A stretch of DNA of 64,000 nt from Mugil cephalus (lineage: Eukaryota > Chordata > Actinopteri > Mugiliformes > Mugilidae): NCBI RefSeq assembly GCF_022458985.1, contig NC_061781.1, positions 13,791,501-13,855,500 of the forward strand, given 5' to 3'. How positions within the stretch are numbered: the first letter of the stretch is position 1; the number at the start of each line of letters is the position of its first letter. A model generated the notes under the pieces. That model saw nothing but the letters and a program-made list of their open reading frames with translations. It made no database searches and was not told the DNA's origin. Of the stretch, positions 1 through 13,000 are shown piece by piece. The translations under genes were made by a program, and so were the position numbers.

Positions 1-1391
1 TTCATCATTATCTTCAGTATAGAGTGTTTGTTGAAGATGATTTCGCTTCGCCAGTACTTTTTCACAAACGGCTGGAATATATTCGACTTCATTGTTGTCA
101 TACTGTCAATCATTGGTAAGACTCATCTCAGTTGATTGTTTTGCTCAAAGTTACCTTTATCCTTTACTTTTCTAATCTCTCTTTCTTTCATTCCTTAGGT
201 TTGTTTCTCTCAGAAGTGATAGAGAAGTATTTTGTTTCACCAACCTTGTTCAGAGTCATCCGACTTGCTCGTATTGGTCGTGTTCTCCGCCTAATTAAAA
301 GTGCCAAAGGAATCCGCACCCTGCTGTTTGCTTTGATGATGTCCCTTCCAGCTTTGTTCAACATCGGCCTCTTGCTGTTCTTGGTGATGTTTATCTATGC
401 CATCTTTGGCATGTCCAGATTTGCGTATGTCAAGAGGGAAAGGGGTATTGATGACCTTTTCAATTTTGAGACATTTGGCAACAGCATGATCTGTTTGTTC
501 CAGATCACCACCTCGGCAGGGTGGGACGGCCTGCTATATCCCATTCTCAACACGGATGACTGTAGCACAACCATACAGAATCCTGGAAGTACTGTTAGGG
601 GGAACTGTGGAAGTCCTGGTGTGGGAATTGCATTCTTTGTAAGCTACATCATCATCTGTTTCCTTATTGTGGTGAACATGTACATTGCAGTCATCCTGGA
701 AAACTTTGGTGTGGCCACTGAGGAGAGTGCTGACCCACTAAGTGAGGATGATTTTGAAATGTTTTATGAGGTCTGGGAACGGTTTGATCCTCGTGCAACA
801 CAATTTGTGGAGTACAATAAGCTTTCAGATTTTGCAGATGCTCTGGAACCACCTTTACGTATTGCCAAGCCTAATAAGCTTGAACTCATGTCTATGGATC
901 TACCCATGGTGAGTGGTGAACGAATTCACTGCTTGGACGTCCTGTTTGCATTCACAAAACGTGTTCTAGGTGAGGGTGGGGAGATGGACATTCTAAGGGG
1001 GCAGATGGAGGAGCGTTTCATGGCCTCCAATCCTTCCAAAGTGTCCTACGAACCCATCACCACCACCCTCCGTCGCAAACAGGAGGATATCTCGGCTGCT
1101 GTCATCCAGAGAGCATACAGACGTTATGCAAGAAATTGTTTGGAAAAAGACAGTGAGCTGTCTGACACATCCACCTCTGACAATCAAATGGATGAAAAGC
1201 CCACTGAGAAAGACGATCTTGTAACAGACAAGCTTAAAGAATTTCCTACTGCTGATGGACATGAACTGACACCTTCAGCGGCCTCTGAGGCTTTGTCTGA
1301 CAGTGTGACACCAAATGGAAGACACAAATATGAAAAAGATGAAAGCGAAAAAGAAGTTATGAGCAAAGATGTCAGTGAGCAAGATAAATAG
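1..1391 (+). CDS. scn1la: Voltage-gated sodium channel alpha subunit, scn1la type, 3' end (partial)
   Basis: This is the C-terminal 435 residues of a pore-forming sodium channel of the plasma membrane. The CDS is join(1-115, 199-1391); the 83-bp intron has a gtaag donor and a ttccttag acceptor. Exon one, cut by the window edge, encodes domain IV S2-S3. The last exon encodes the domain IV S4 sensor with an Arg at about every third residue ([16 protein letters not shown]), S5, the pore loop TTSAGWDG whose Ala is the DEKA selectivity residue, S6 ([12 protein letters not shown]), the EF-hand-like region and an IQ motif ([14 protein letters not shown]). Stop is TAG at 1389-1391. The neighbour ttc21b is the SCN1A-side neighbour in mammals, so I infer an scn1la (scn1laa or scn1lab) gene; the sequence alone cannot say which. 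The S4-S5 stretch reads KSAKG where mammalian channels usually have KGAKG, and the tail is short and acidic/lysine-rich. Confidence 0.95.
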
Positions 1392-3075
1392 AAGGATGCT
1401 GGAGATGCAACAAAGACATTTTGAATAATGATAAAATGTTTACAACCTATAAAAGTGATTGAGACATCCACTGGACTCCCTTTCTTTGCGTGGATATCAA
1501 CTACGCCAAACTGACTGCGCTTACTTGAGTCTCGTGGTCGGTGCCTAAAAAGTAGTTCATTGGGGCATCGGAGCTGGAACCTTTTGGATGTGTTCAGGAG
1601 CAAATGGATGGGCAACATCATTCAAAGTGTTCTGAAAGACAATTGTTAATGCTTTAACTTCTATTGCAGCTAGTTCTGCTATCCACTTTATTGAATTATT
1701 GTTATATCACTAACTGTTGTGTTATTTAATCTAATCTCTAGGAAGGGAATCAACCATTTAATGTTATTTAACAAATCTTTGTTTAAATAATTGACTTTTT
1801 ATAAATTTTTTACTCTTCAAAAGGGTGTTGTTCCTTCAGGCACAGTCTTGACAATAAGCAGTACTGCTTTTGAGGTCACATTGTAGAATTTAGGGGGCTT
1901 TATTTGCAAAAATTGAATATAATAGTCACGATTATGTTTTTATTAGTTTATAATAACTATAATATATAACCATAACTTGTTGTGTTTTCCTTAATTAATA
2001 ATGGGCCCTTCATATCTCCATAGGGAGCGGGTTCTCTTATATATGGTGATCTATTACCTTCCAGACAGTAACAGTGGGTGAATGGTCAGGAAAAGGAATT
2101 CAGATGGCTGCAAGATGCAAATTCACCACTAGATGCCATTAAATTTTGCACAGTGGTCCTTTAAGGCTAGTCTTGGCAACTCATAGCGCTTAGAATGTTT
2201 GGCAAATCCAAGAAACAATGTTACAGTTGCAGTTCATTAGAGGTTAGACCTGTAGACTTGCATGAATGTTTCTCCATGACTATGCATGCTAGATTAACCA
2301 TGCTGTCTCCCAGTCCATTTTATGAATTTCAGCTGTTTTTGATGGTGTTCATTCATAATGAATATGAAATCATGGAATGTGCGAAAGAATTCATGTTCAT
2401 TACCCTTGATATAAAACCAAATAACCTATAATGTCCATGTTTTGCTATAATCGGGCAGTGTGATCGGGCAATTTTCTTAATAAGACAAAGCCCTGTGTTA
2501 GATTACTTGTTGTGTTATAGGACGTTCTGTTCGAGCTGCTTTTCTAATGTTTAAATGCATTTTTTTGTTAAAAAGTATGGCTGGAAATGAGATAGTTGAT
2601 ATTTTATGTTGGATGTGCTTTGTGAACTGTTTTCACAATTCACCTCTCAATCTTTATCATGATAAATATCTAAGATGGATGAACAATGGATCAGAATAAC
2701 CTGAATGATCTCAAGGATTTGGCATGACACATCTCATGTGCCCTTGTCTAATTCCGACTTCTGTTTACATTTTATAATGTTGTGTTGCTCTCGTTGGTTC
2801 ATTCACTTCCCATGGCATCCACCCTGAACTGTGTCACATTTACATCTGTCGTTCTATGTCACAAACGTATAATTCCACTAATGTAATTGCATATTGCATG
2901 TAATTAAAATGTTCAATATTTAAACTATACTTTATTCATGATTAAATATTTTTTGATTACATTAACATCATTTATATGCATAATGCTTGTAGTATATGAA
3001 TAAATAGCATGCAAGACACTGCTATTACCCATTTCTCTGAAAAGCTAAATGAATAAAGATTACATGTATGTCAAG
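1392..3075 (+). other. scn1la-type 3' UTR (end inferred)
   Basis: AT-rich sequence follows the sodium channel stop with no further coding potential. Two AATAAA hexamers at 2999-3004 and 3052-3057 are plausible polyadenylation signals, so the UTR is drawn to about 3075. Sodium channel genes often have long 3' UTRs, and transcripts could run further. Confidence 0.45.
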
Positions 3076-6000
3076 TATGCCTGCAACATTCATTCCGATT
3101 CATTCAGATACATATATATATGTACATTGGTCATTTGCACCAGTTGTTGTGTCTTACCAAATTTGCCATTACATCTGGGGAAAAAAAACATTTTTTTGGT
3201 TCTGTTTTATTTTACAAATACTAAATTCACCCATGATTTTTGTTCAAACACTAATGTGATGCACTGAAACGATATTTTTGCTATCAATATATATTTTTAT
3301 TCATATATTTGAGAACTTATTGGGGTTGCTTTATTTTGTCCACAGCGGTTTCTATAATGAAGAACAAGGAAGAAGTGCAGTGCACAGAGAGAGCGCCTGT
3401 GGTTTGAATGGCACAAGGAGCAAAAATGTATTACAATTCTTATTTATTTTCTGCTAACCTGAAATCCCTTGAGACATCCCACACAGGAATGATTAATGTC
3501 ATGTTGACTCTACTTTACCACGTGCTGTTTAATTATCTTGTGAATATGTTTGGTTTTGCATATTTTTTTAGAATGATGAGAAACACATTTTACTTACTGT
3601 CTCTTTTGTATGAACTTGTCTGATGATGCTATATGCTAAAGTGATATTAATATATCTCACAAGATATATGTATATATATGTATATATATATATATATATA
3701 TTGTTTGTTTGTTTGCCTCAGTTGCCTTTTTAAATCAAATCTCTTTGGAGTAAAGTGTTATAGTTTCTGTAGTCTATAGTTCTCTGTTACATCAAACAGG
3801 ATTCATGTTCACTGCTGAATGAAGCTGATGAGTAATTTTCAGTTGGGTTTTTAGCTTTGAAAAATGCATTTAAAATGCTTACCACAGAGATGATTCGGAG
3901 GCATTAAGCATCAGCCTTTACTGTAATAAGCATTAGTGTCATTTCAGAACCTTCAGGATGTAAAGTGCATATTCTAAGCCCTCAAAATGTAAATACTTCA
4001 ACAAATATCTTGAACTTCTTAAGACACCAAATGGTAAATGTAGACCTCTGAATGTATGGCTTTCAGATATTCAAAATACTAGACTGGGGCCAAGTAATGA
4101 GCTGTAAATGTATTCATTAATTAAGATATTTTTATTGTGGTGATCAGCATGTTTCAGCACACATCTGGGCAAAAAGCTGGAATCTGGTTTCTGAGTGCGC
4201 TTTGTGGCTTCTGCCGGAAACTATTAGCATCTTAAGTGGGTGGAACATTTTATTAATTATTAATACCAATCCAAATATTCATTATAGTCCAACACTACTT
4301 TTGCCTGCTGTGGCGGCTGAAACCTCTGGGGAAAGGGTGGGGGTGTGGGGGGCAAAGCACTGATTATTCCTGCCATTCTGTCTAACGATGATGATGTGAT
4401 TATCGCCACACCCACTCATAGTACTTTATGGCTCGCGTGTTGTTTTCTTCAAAAGGCCAGTCATCAGAAAAGGCACGCTGAATGAATGTTTGCCAGCGTG
4501 GCAACTATTCAGATGGTAAACATGAAGATTTTCTGCAACAAATCTTGGGATCCATGGATTTATGATATATTATGACTCATGGTATACAACTGTAGACCAC
4601 ACAGCTTCACTGACGGCAACAAGTGGGATACAGATTACCTTATGATTTTAATGGCCAGTAAATCAAGAATGATTCTGCAGATTCTCCGCGCCAGTTGCCC
4701 AGCAACATGACATCAAACCCCTTTGTTAGACTGCATTAGGGTGGAAGGTCGGAAGATAGTCTGCCGTCCCCACCCCTGGAGTCTCACAGGCAGGACAGTT
4801 ATACTGTATGTGGACGTGTTTTATGTGAAAGGATGTCTTTGGCTCGGGATCTCGCCACTGGTATGCATTGAGGAGCGCCGAATAAAAACATTCATACAGA
4901 GAAATCTGAGAATGCTACCCATAACAGCTCTGTAATTTTATTTTCTGTACGAAGATGGGGAGAAAATCCCATTAGATTAGAGAGTGGTGAGTTCCCTCCT
5001 ACCTTCCCATTGTGCTAATAGACAGACACACAGACTCACAGACGAACAGACAACTGCACATGCACTCCCTTTTTGTCTCGGCTCCTAAATCACACACGTG
5101 CTAGTGGGAAAAAAAAAATTTGCCTTCCATTTTGTCTCCTCAGATATTACAATGATATGGTTACTGCAAAATGTAAATACATAAAATAAAAATAAATCCT
5201 GACAGTCAATGTAATATTCATTGTATGTTTACAAGTGTTACATTCACATCTGTGAACTAAAGTCCAATGCAGTGAAATTTAAAGTTACTTTTTTTTTATT
5301 TTATTTTCTTTTTTTTTTAATTGAAGCACATATGGAAAAAGAAATAAAAGTGTTCATTAGCAAGTGAGCTGCTTGTATTATTGGGCACGGCACTTTGATC
5401 AATAATGGTCTGTACAAACCACAATGGATATAGCCATTAGAATGCTATAGCAGTGTATCCCAGAGGGTCCATATTCCACTGTCTTCCTCTAATAGGTTTT
5501 TTAGATGCATTCTTTGGAAGTGCAACAACACATGCAGTATTTATTGCTCTTTTCTGAGTAGCATACAACATCTCAATTGTCTAACACTTATTAGTGTTAC
5601 TTGACATCTAATTTATGTAATGTATGTTTATGTAATGATAAAATAAACAAAGAAGTCACTAGTATTTATACTTGCGTATTATTTAATATGTGTGTATTAC
5701 TATAAAAAATAAAAATAAAAAAAGATAATAGCTCAAAACTGTGAGCACAATGGGGTGGTAGGCATTCCCCATTGCTGCACATACAGAAAGCTCGATAGCA
5801 ACCTGATTTACTCTTCCATTGATGTGTGCTGTAGAGGGTAATGATTATGTGCCAGAGTTAGTGCTAAACAGTATCTGACAAGGCATGGAAAGGTCTCTCA
5901 TGGAACAGTTGCACCCGTGGCTGCCCCTGACATGGACACTGTAGACATCATACCTCACAGTCAATGCATGGTGTTGCATAACATTGGGTGACCAATTACT

Positions 6001-6849
6001 ATCGGCTGGATAGAAATATGTTTCCACTGCCCACAGTAAACTGTAAAGATGTGACAATGACTGAGAACTTACTGTTTTGTTAAGGCAATATAACTTAGAA
6101 ATAAACTATTGCACAACAATGACAAAAAGATATTATGTTGATTGTATCTTTAAAATTCTTTTGACAACTGGTGATAAATTGTGCAGCAAACAGAGGGCAA
6201 GCTCGTCAAAAAGCCAGCCACATCAATCCAGCCCACGTGAGTCCAAGCCGCTGGGCTCACATCATTTCCATATATTCAAAGTATGCTAAACTTATTTTAA
6301 CCTTTGACATGATTTTTTTTTCTTCTCCTTGCTTCAGCTGTACTAGGGATAGGGTGATGGGTATTGATTAGTTGGAAGAAAATTAAGAATCCATATTTAA
6401 ATGTCACAGATGTGCTATGTTTTGAACACAAAGTCCTCACGTTTATTTTATTAATATTATTGCTTATTTAATTTTACATGTTATTGTTATCATTTTTAAT
6501 TGTACTCTATTTTACTTCATTATTAGGATTATTGGGCGACTATTCTTGTTATTAGGTGGAAGCAGTATTAAGCGAGGCAGAATGCTATTAAATTGTATTA
6601 AAAGGATGATTGCGCCGCCTACAGGTAAAAACCGAGACTCAATCGTAAAGGCTGCGTCAAGTGACGCTGTGTTTCCCTGAGTTTAGATTGTCAGGCATCA
6701 AACCAGACTGAGTAATAAAATATACTTTTGCCAGTCATCTCCTAGCCGACTTAAACAAGCATACATTGTGAAGATGTTAAAAATTATATCAACTATGTTT
6801 TAATTTTACATTACTGCTAAAAGACGAATAACATAGAAGTCCGGAGGGG
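3076..6849. other. Intergenic, scn1la-type gene to ttc21b
   Basis: AT-rich DNA between two genes on the same strand. Short reading frames here lack codon bias or recognisable domains. It holds a TA microsatellite near 3.68 kb and T-rich runs near 5.29 and 5.32 kb. I see no RNA gene or transposon. Confidence 0.6.
3664..3702. repeat. (TA)n microsatellite
   Basis: Nearly uninterrupted alternating T and A with a few G substitutions (tatatg units) at its 5' side. It lies in intergenic DNA and is probably length-polymorphic. Confidence 0.9.
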
Positions 6850-6909
6850 AGGTCTGACCTGAAAGTCAAAACTTAGGGAAAAAAATGCTCCCAGCAACTC
6901 GGTTCCTAA

Positions 6910-6922
6910 GTTACCAGGCAAC
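6910..6922. promoter_or_regulatory. X-box (RFX binding site) of ttc21b
   Basis: GTTACCAGGCAAC is two GTTNCC-type half-sites in inverted orientation with a one-base spacer, matching the X-box bound by RFX factors that control ciliary genes. It lies 140 bp before the start codon of an intraflagellar transport gene, the usual position. The motif is seen directly; RFX binding is inferred. Confidence 0.7.
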
Positions 6923-6937
6923 GCTATGAGTTGATCC

Positions 6938-6946
6938 AAGATGGCG
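6938..6946 (+). promoter_or_regulatory. YY1-like site
   Basis: AAGATGGCG matches the core of the YY1 motif often found near transcription starts of TATA-less housekeeping promoters. It lies 15 bp downstream of the X-box and may mark the start or first bases of the 5' UTR. Confidence 0.45.
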
Positions 6947-7061
6947 AAAACACTGCGAAAAACATAATAAAATCGCCCTTTTCCATGATTACTGTATAGA
7001 CAGCGAAATATCGACAGTGTCTTTTAATTCAGGACAGCTTGCACAAAGCGTTTCAGCCAAA

Positions 7062-10000
7062 ATGGAGGACGAAGAGACCGCGTTGGTAAGCGAGCATGGT
7101 TAATAACAGAGGCTCCAGGCGACGGCGAAGGATACAGAGACACGAAAATAATGCAAAGAAGCATGCTAGTTAGCTCTAAATAGAGAGAACTAGTTGTTTT
7201 AGAGCCCCTGAAACGCTTAGCTAACAGTAATAGTAATTGCCGGCTGTCCTTGTTGACGTTAAGCTAACTGGCTAACTTATATTGTGACTCTAAACGTCTC
7301 TTTTAAATAATGTGTCCGTATTGCGTTGCCTCTGTGCGCTAATTTAATAAACCGCCTCTAAATGCATGATAATGTTTTCTTGCAGGCTTTGATTAAGTAC
7401 TATTGCTATGAAAAGTACTTCAGTCACGCTGTGACCGCCGCAGCCACTGCTCTTAGGAAATTCAGCAATGATCCCATCTACAGTTTCTTCCACGCATACG
7501 CAACACTTATGCAAGGTGAGCTGAACAGCATCAAATGCAATGCAATTTTCTTTTAAGACAAGTGTCATCCACTTCTGTTCTTATTTTATTTCAGATCAAG
7601 TCCAAGAAGCCACTGTAGAATTTGACACACTAAGAGATAATCGTGATTTGTCTCTGTGCACATTAATGGCCCTTGTCTATGCAGAGAAAAAGAAAACAAA
7701 CCCAGGTAAAGCCATCAGACTCCTTATATCCACGCCACGTGTCCCTGACTCTTTTAATGGCCGTGACACACATCTTCTAGCAATATTTCTTTCTATTCGC
7801 AGACAGAGAAATTATTCAAGAACTTGATTCAAAGGTCAAGGAGGATCGTAAAAGTGCACCTCCCAAGAGTCTGTATCATGCTGGCACTTTTCTCTGGCTA
7901 TTGGGCCGAAATGATAAGGCAAGGGAGTACACAGAGAGGATGATCAAACTCTCCAATGGCTCTAGAGAGGTGAGATTAGTGTTTTTGTCACGTGATTGAA
8001 AAAAGCACATCAGTGATATTTGTATGAAAAGTCTTGAAGCGCATGGAATGATAAGGGTGATATTTTTAGGGGATCATCCTAAAGGCCTGGATAGATGTGA
8101 CATCGGGCAAAGACGCACACGCCAGGAAGGCTGGAAAATACTTTGATGAGGGACTAAAAGAAAGAGCAGATGTTTTCGCCCTGATGGGAAAGGTAACATG
8201 GGAATTACAGCTCTGTATAGAATGGGTCTTCCTCAGCCACAGCTGCGGATGCTATGATGCTGCCATTTTTCACATTTTCTACAGACCTTACCGTTATTAA
8301 TCTCTTGTGGTGATAGAGTATTAGTTAAAATATTGTATTTTGGATATTTCATTCTTGGTGATAGCAGTTTGCTTTTATTAAAATCTTCACGAGACATACG
8401 CTGTCAGTGACGTTTTATTTGTTCCAGGCACAATACTATGAGTATCGACAGAACTACTCTGGAGCGTTGGAGATGGTTAACCAAGTCATTGTGAGTTTCC
8501 CTGGGTTCATACCGGCCCTTATCAAGAAAATGAAACTGTTGCTGACCCTTCAGGACTGGGAGCAAACCATTGATGCAGCACACAGGTAATTTCTATTTCT
8601 CTCTATACAATGCTATTTGAGTCCACTTCCTCGGGTTCAATAACTCTTAAGGGGTGGTAACAATGTTTCTGTGATCTCAAGGTTTAAAACTATTTTTAAT
8701 CACCACCAATACAAATAGCCTAGCATTCAAGTGCAAATGAAACACCATCGTGATGCCTAAAAACCAGTGCATACTGACTAAGCAATTGTTTGTGCTAGCC
8801 CTTCTGGGCCCCAGCCAGCCCGACAACATAAACAGGCCTTTGAGCCAAAGTGCTGCGGTCACATACAATTCCTAGGAGTTGCATGAACAGGAGGAAGAGC
8901 GTTTACTTGGCTTGCAAGTTCAAAACCTCTGTGGTGCCATCACTGTGATGTTGGGAAGTGGGAGGGTGCATGCCGTACATGTATTCCTTACATCCTTCGG
9001 CTGCCTTCTGAGTTCCTTTTAGTTTTAATTTTATTTGTCTGGCAGCTCAACACACTGCTCTGGCAGTATCGGATATTCTGTTAGTATCAGTATAAGAAAT
9101 CCAAGTTGATTAAGTGTAGGAGATGGACTTTGTTTCACAGCTCCTTGTGTCATGTTTCAGGCTTTTACAGAAAGATAAAAATAACCTGGAGGCTCTACGG
9201 ATGTTAGCGCTACATTCTTTATGTAGAGAAGGCGATGTTACTGAGGTAAAGTGTGCACATTTTCACATGCTCATACTTAGAATTCCTAAGAGTTCTAAAA
9301 AATAAGCACAAATAATGTAATAATTACATTCATGATGGAGCTGTAGCAATGTGCTCATCAGTTATGTTTTTCAATTTCCTTATGCAGTCAGTAAAACAGC
9401 TGTCGAACCTCACCAGCAGTTTGGATATTCTGGAGCCACACAACCCTGAACTTTACTACAGAATGTCTCTAGCATTCACTCGGGTTGTAAGACAATTTCC
9501 AGTTTTCTTTCTAAATTCTTAACATTGATCCTTTTTTAATTCGGAAGAGGTTTTTGACTTGTGCAGAATTACGGTGTTTCATGCTTTTCTTTTCTTACAG
9601 TGTGCACGGAATGTGAAAGTAATTGAGCAGACATTCAGGATGGTGGAAAGAGCCTTTTCTTTGGCATCAGGAGACTCAGATCTAGCCACAGAGTTAGGCT
9701 ACCAGATGACGCTTCAGGGCAGAATCAAAGAAGCTATGAAGTGGTACAAGACCGCCATTACCAACAGGGATCAGACTAGTGTTTCAGCTTTGACTGGTAA
9801 CATGTTTCAAATGAGTATTTTTGGGTCTATACATATTTGTTCAAGAAACCTTCAGACGTAATATTTTTTCGCCAATGCAGGTATAATCCGATGTCAGCTC
9901 ATAGAGGGACATCTTGAAGATGCAGAACAACAGTTGGAGTTTCTGACAGAGATCCAGCAATCTATTGGGAAATCAGGGGTAACATCTTTTAATAGGAATA

Positions 10001-13000
10001 TATTAGAGGAGAAGGCTTATCATATTCTATCATTAAGCGAAAGCTTCTGCTCATGTATGTCTCTAGTATTCTCATTCATTTGCACATTTAGATTTTTTTG
10101 TTTTCTCTTAATAGGAGCTACTGTTCCTTCGCGCTGTGCTGGGAGCGAAAAAGCACCGGTCCCAAGAAGAAGTGACCAACTTGCTGAACGACGCTGTGGA
10201 CACACACTTCTCCTCGCTGCAGGGTCTGCCTCTGGGCGTGGAGTACCTAGAGAAGCTGAATCCTGACTTCCTGTTGGAGATTGTCAAAGAGTATCTTGCA
10301 CTGTGTCCTGCTAAGGTATAACAAGAGGACGGGGTGTGTGTTTGTTCTTCAGATGTCTTTGTAAACTCTGGGCGGGGCAGTAGAACCTCAGTCAGTTATG
10401 TATTTATTTTTCTACTATTGACAGTGTTTTATATTTTACTAATATCTTGATATTAGGGACATGTGTACTTCATCTTCTCATCATATCGACCCTATTACAT
10501 AACACTTGCACTCTGCTTGTTTTAGCCTCCTGCCCAGGGTCAGCCTCCTGCTCCTCAGCTCCAGCACTGCGCCACATTGTTGGACACTGTGGTCAAGATT
10601 GTGCCAGGTCTCCTTCAAGCTGTCTTCCTGCTGGCCAAAGTCAGATATCAGTCCGGTGAGTACTGAGAGCTATATATTACATATTAAATAAGCACATCCA
10701 TTTTAACGACTTTACTTTTATGTTCATTCAGGTGACATTGATGCTGCTCAGAGCAGTTTGAACCACTGCCTGGAACAGTGTCCTTCTCACGCAGACGCAC
10801 ATCTGCTAATGGCGCAGATCCATCTGTTGCAGGGTAATGTGACGTTGTGTTCCCAGTCTCTCGAACTCTGCCTCAGCCATAACTTTGAGGTAAAAACACC
10901 ATCAACGTAACACAAACATAAGATTTTATGCTCTCTCATTGGGGAAGTGTGGCAAAATGAGAAGGCTGCTCTGTATCAGTAACATTGCGTACTAGTTATA
11001 TTAGTTGTTGAGATATAGCAGAAGATGTGGGTAAACAAAGTTCTATCCAGTAAATATACTCCATAGAAGATTACGTAGAGGGGTTGGGCACATTTCAAGC
11101 TGCAGTGGTTTAAGACTAAATGCAGTAGAGAATCAGTGTCAGTTTCTTCAGTGAGAGTTCAGCTGAGTTACACTGACATCCTGTGGCGAATGTTATTTAA
11201 TCACTTGAATTAAGGACTCTGTCAGAGGCATGTCCACTGGGGGACTTTGTCCAAACCGATCATTTGTTGTCTGTTCCAGATTCGAGACCATCCACTGTAT
11301 CACCTGATCAATGCTCAGGCTAAAAAGAAAACGGGCGAGCTCGTGGAGGCCATTCAGACTTTGCAGATGGCCATGAGTCTTCCAGGTGTCCGCAGAGCTG
11401 GATCGTCATCCAAGTCTAAGAACAAGAAGAGTGAACTGAGCTCTGCTGACTGTGTCTCTTTGTTCTTGGAATTAGCTGAGGCCCTGTGGCTCAACGGAGA
11501 GCAGGTAACACAGTGAGACTTGACGTAACAAGGCTATAATATGATACCTTTGAGGTTACACACTAACCTCTGTATCCAACCAGGAGAAGTATAAACTTAT
11601 AAATTGATTTAATATTTCAGCACGAGGCAGCAAAGGTGATGCAGGATGCCATCAATGAATTCTCTGGAACGCCCGAGGAGCTGCGAGTCACTATTGCTAA
11701 CGCGGACCTGGCCCTGCTGCGCGGAGATACCGAGCTGGCACTGAATATGCTCAGAAACATTACTCCAGAGCAGCCCTATTACATCCAAGCCAAGGAGAAA
11801 ATGGCAGACATATATCTGAACCACAGAAAAGAGAAACGTCTGTACGCAAGCTGTTACAGGTGAGCGGTAAATGTGGACTTAAATGAACAAAAAAAGCATT
11901 CTGAAATCAACGATAGTAGCCGAAAATCTGAATTCGTTCTGAAACCTGATGCACTGCAAATGTTTATCTGAACAGAAATGTCTGAAAGTTGTTAAATACA
12001 TAACGCGAAAATATCCTGCCATAGTGCACCCACATGTTTTGCAGTTAAATCTGCAGCAGAACTTAGGAGACCACAAGCTCGAAATAAATTAAATAAATGC
12101 TTAACTGAAGCCATTCACGAGGAAATGTACTCCAGTTGCCTCGAGTCTTCCTCTGGTCTCTGATGCTACTTCTCATTGACAGCTTGGTAAAGTATGACTG
12201 AACCACAGACTAGCAGAGGCATATGTCTGCATAATGAAGTACGCCATATGTGATCTGATAGTTCTGTCTTTTCTGCAGGGAAATGGTGGAGAAGCTGCCC
12301 AGCACTCACACATATCTCTTGCTCGGCGATGCCTACATGAACATTCAAGAAGTAGGTGGAACGTGTGATTCAGCTGTGACATATTTCCTTTTTCCGATTT
12401 GTTTATTTACCAAATCACCTTTTTTCCCTAGAAATGTCATTAAAATCCGTTAGAAAATTGCTAAACTAAAGGTATAATGAAAACACACCATGCAATCACT
12501 GAGTTTTATTATGCTTCCTCATTCCTGTTTTTTCCATTCATGTAAAAGGATCCTTGAAGTTTATCAGATATTTTTTTGATGTTCTGTATTGAAGGCCTGC
12601 ACCAACTCTTATCTTGATTGGTGTGTTAAAGGAACACAGGGCATCCTTGCACTCCCCACTTTGCTGCAGAGAGCAGCATGGTAAAACATAGTGGATGCAG
12701 TTTGTATGAATCATGGAAAATCCAGAAAACAATACTTTGATTGACAGAGCAAAAGAACTTGAATGTGGAATTTGAAAAAGGACCAACGTTGAGCATTACA
12801 CTGTTACAGCTGCACAATGACCTTGGTTTTTCTAATCCAAAAGCAAATGTCTCAGAGAAGGTTCCTCAGCACTCTCACTCAACATTAAGTACGGAAATGT
12901 ACTTCCTCTCTTCATGGACTTATAAATTATATTTAAATAATTTAGCATTTTAAAACCTTCACGGTAGTTCACAAGGGATCACTAGCAGCACAGGAAGTGA

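Larger units (their letters stand above)
6850..7061 (+). promoter_or_regulatory. ttc21b promoter region and 5' UTR
   Basis: The 200 bp before the ttc21b start are richer in G+C than the DNA upstream and contain a ciliary X-box (6910-6922) and a YY1-type site (6938-6946). No TATA box is visible. The transcription start is not determinable by eye and probably lies between 6930 and 7050. Confidence 0.6.
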
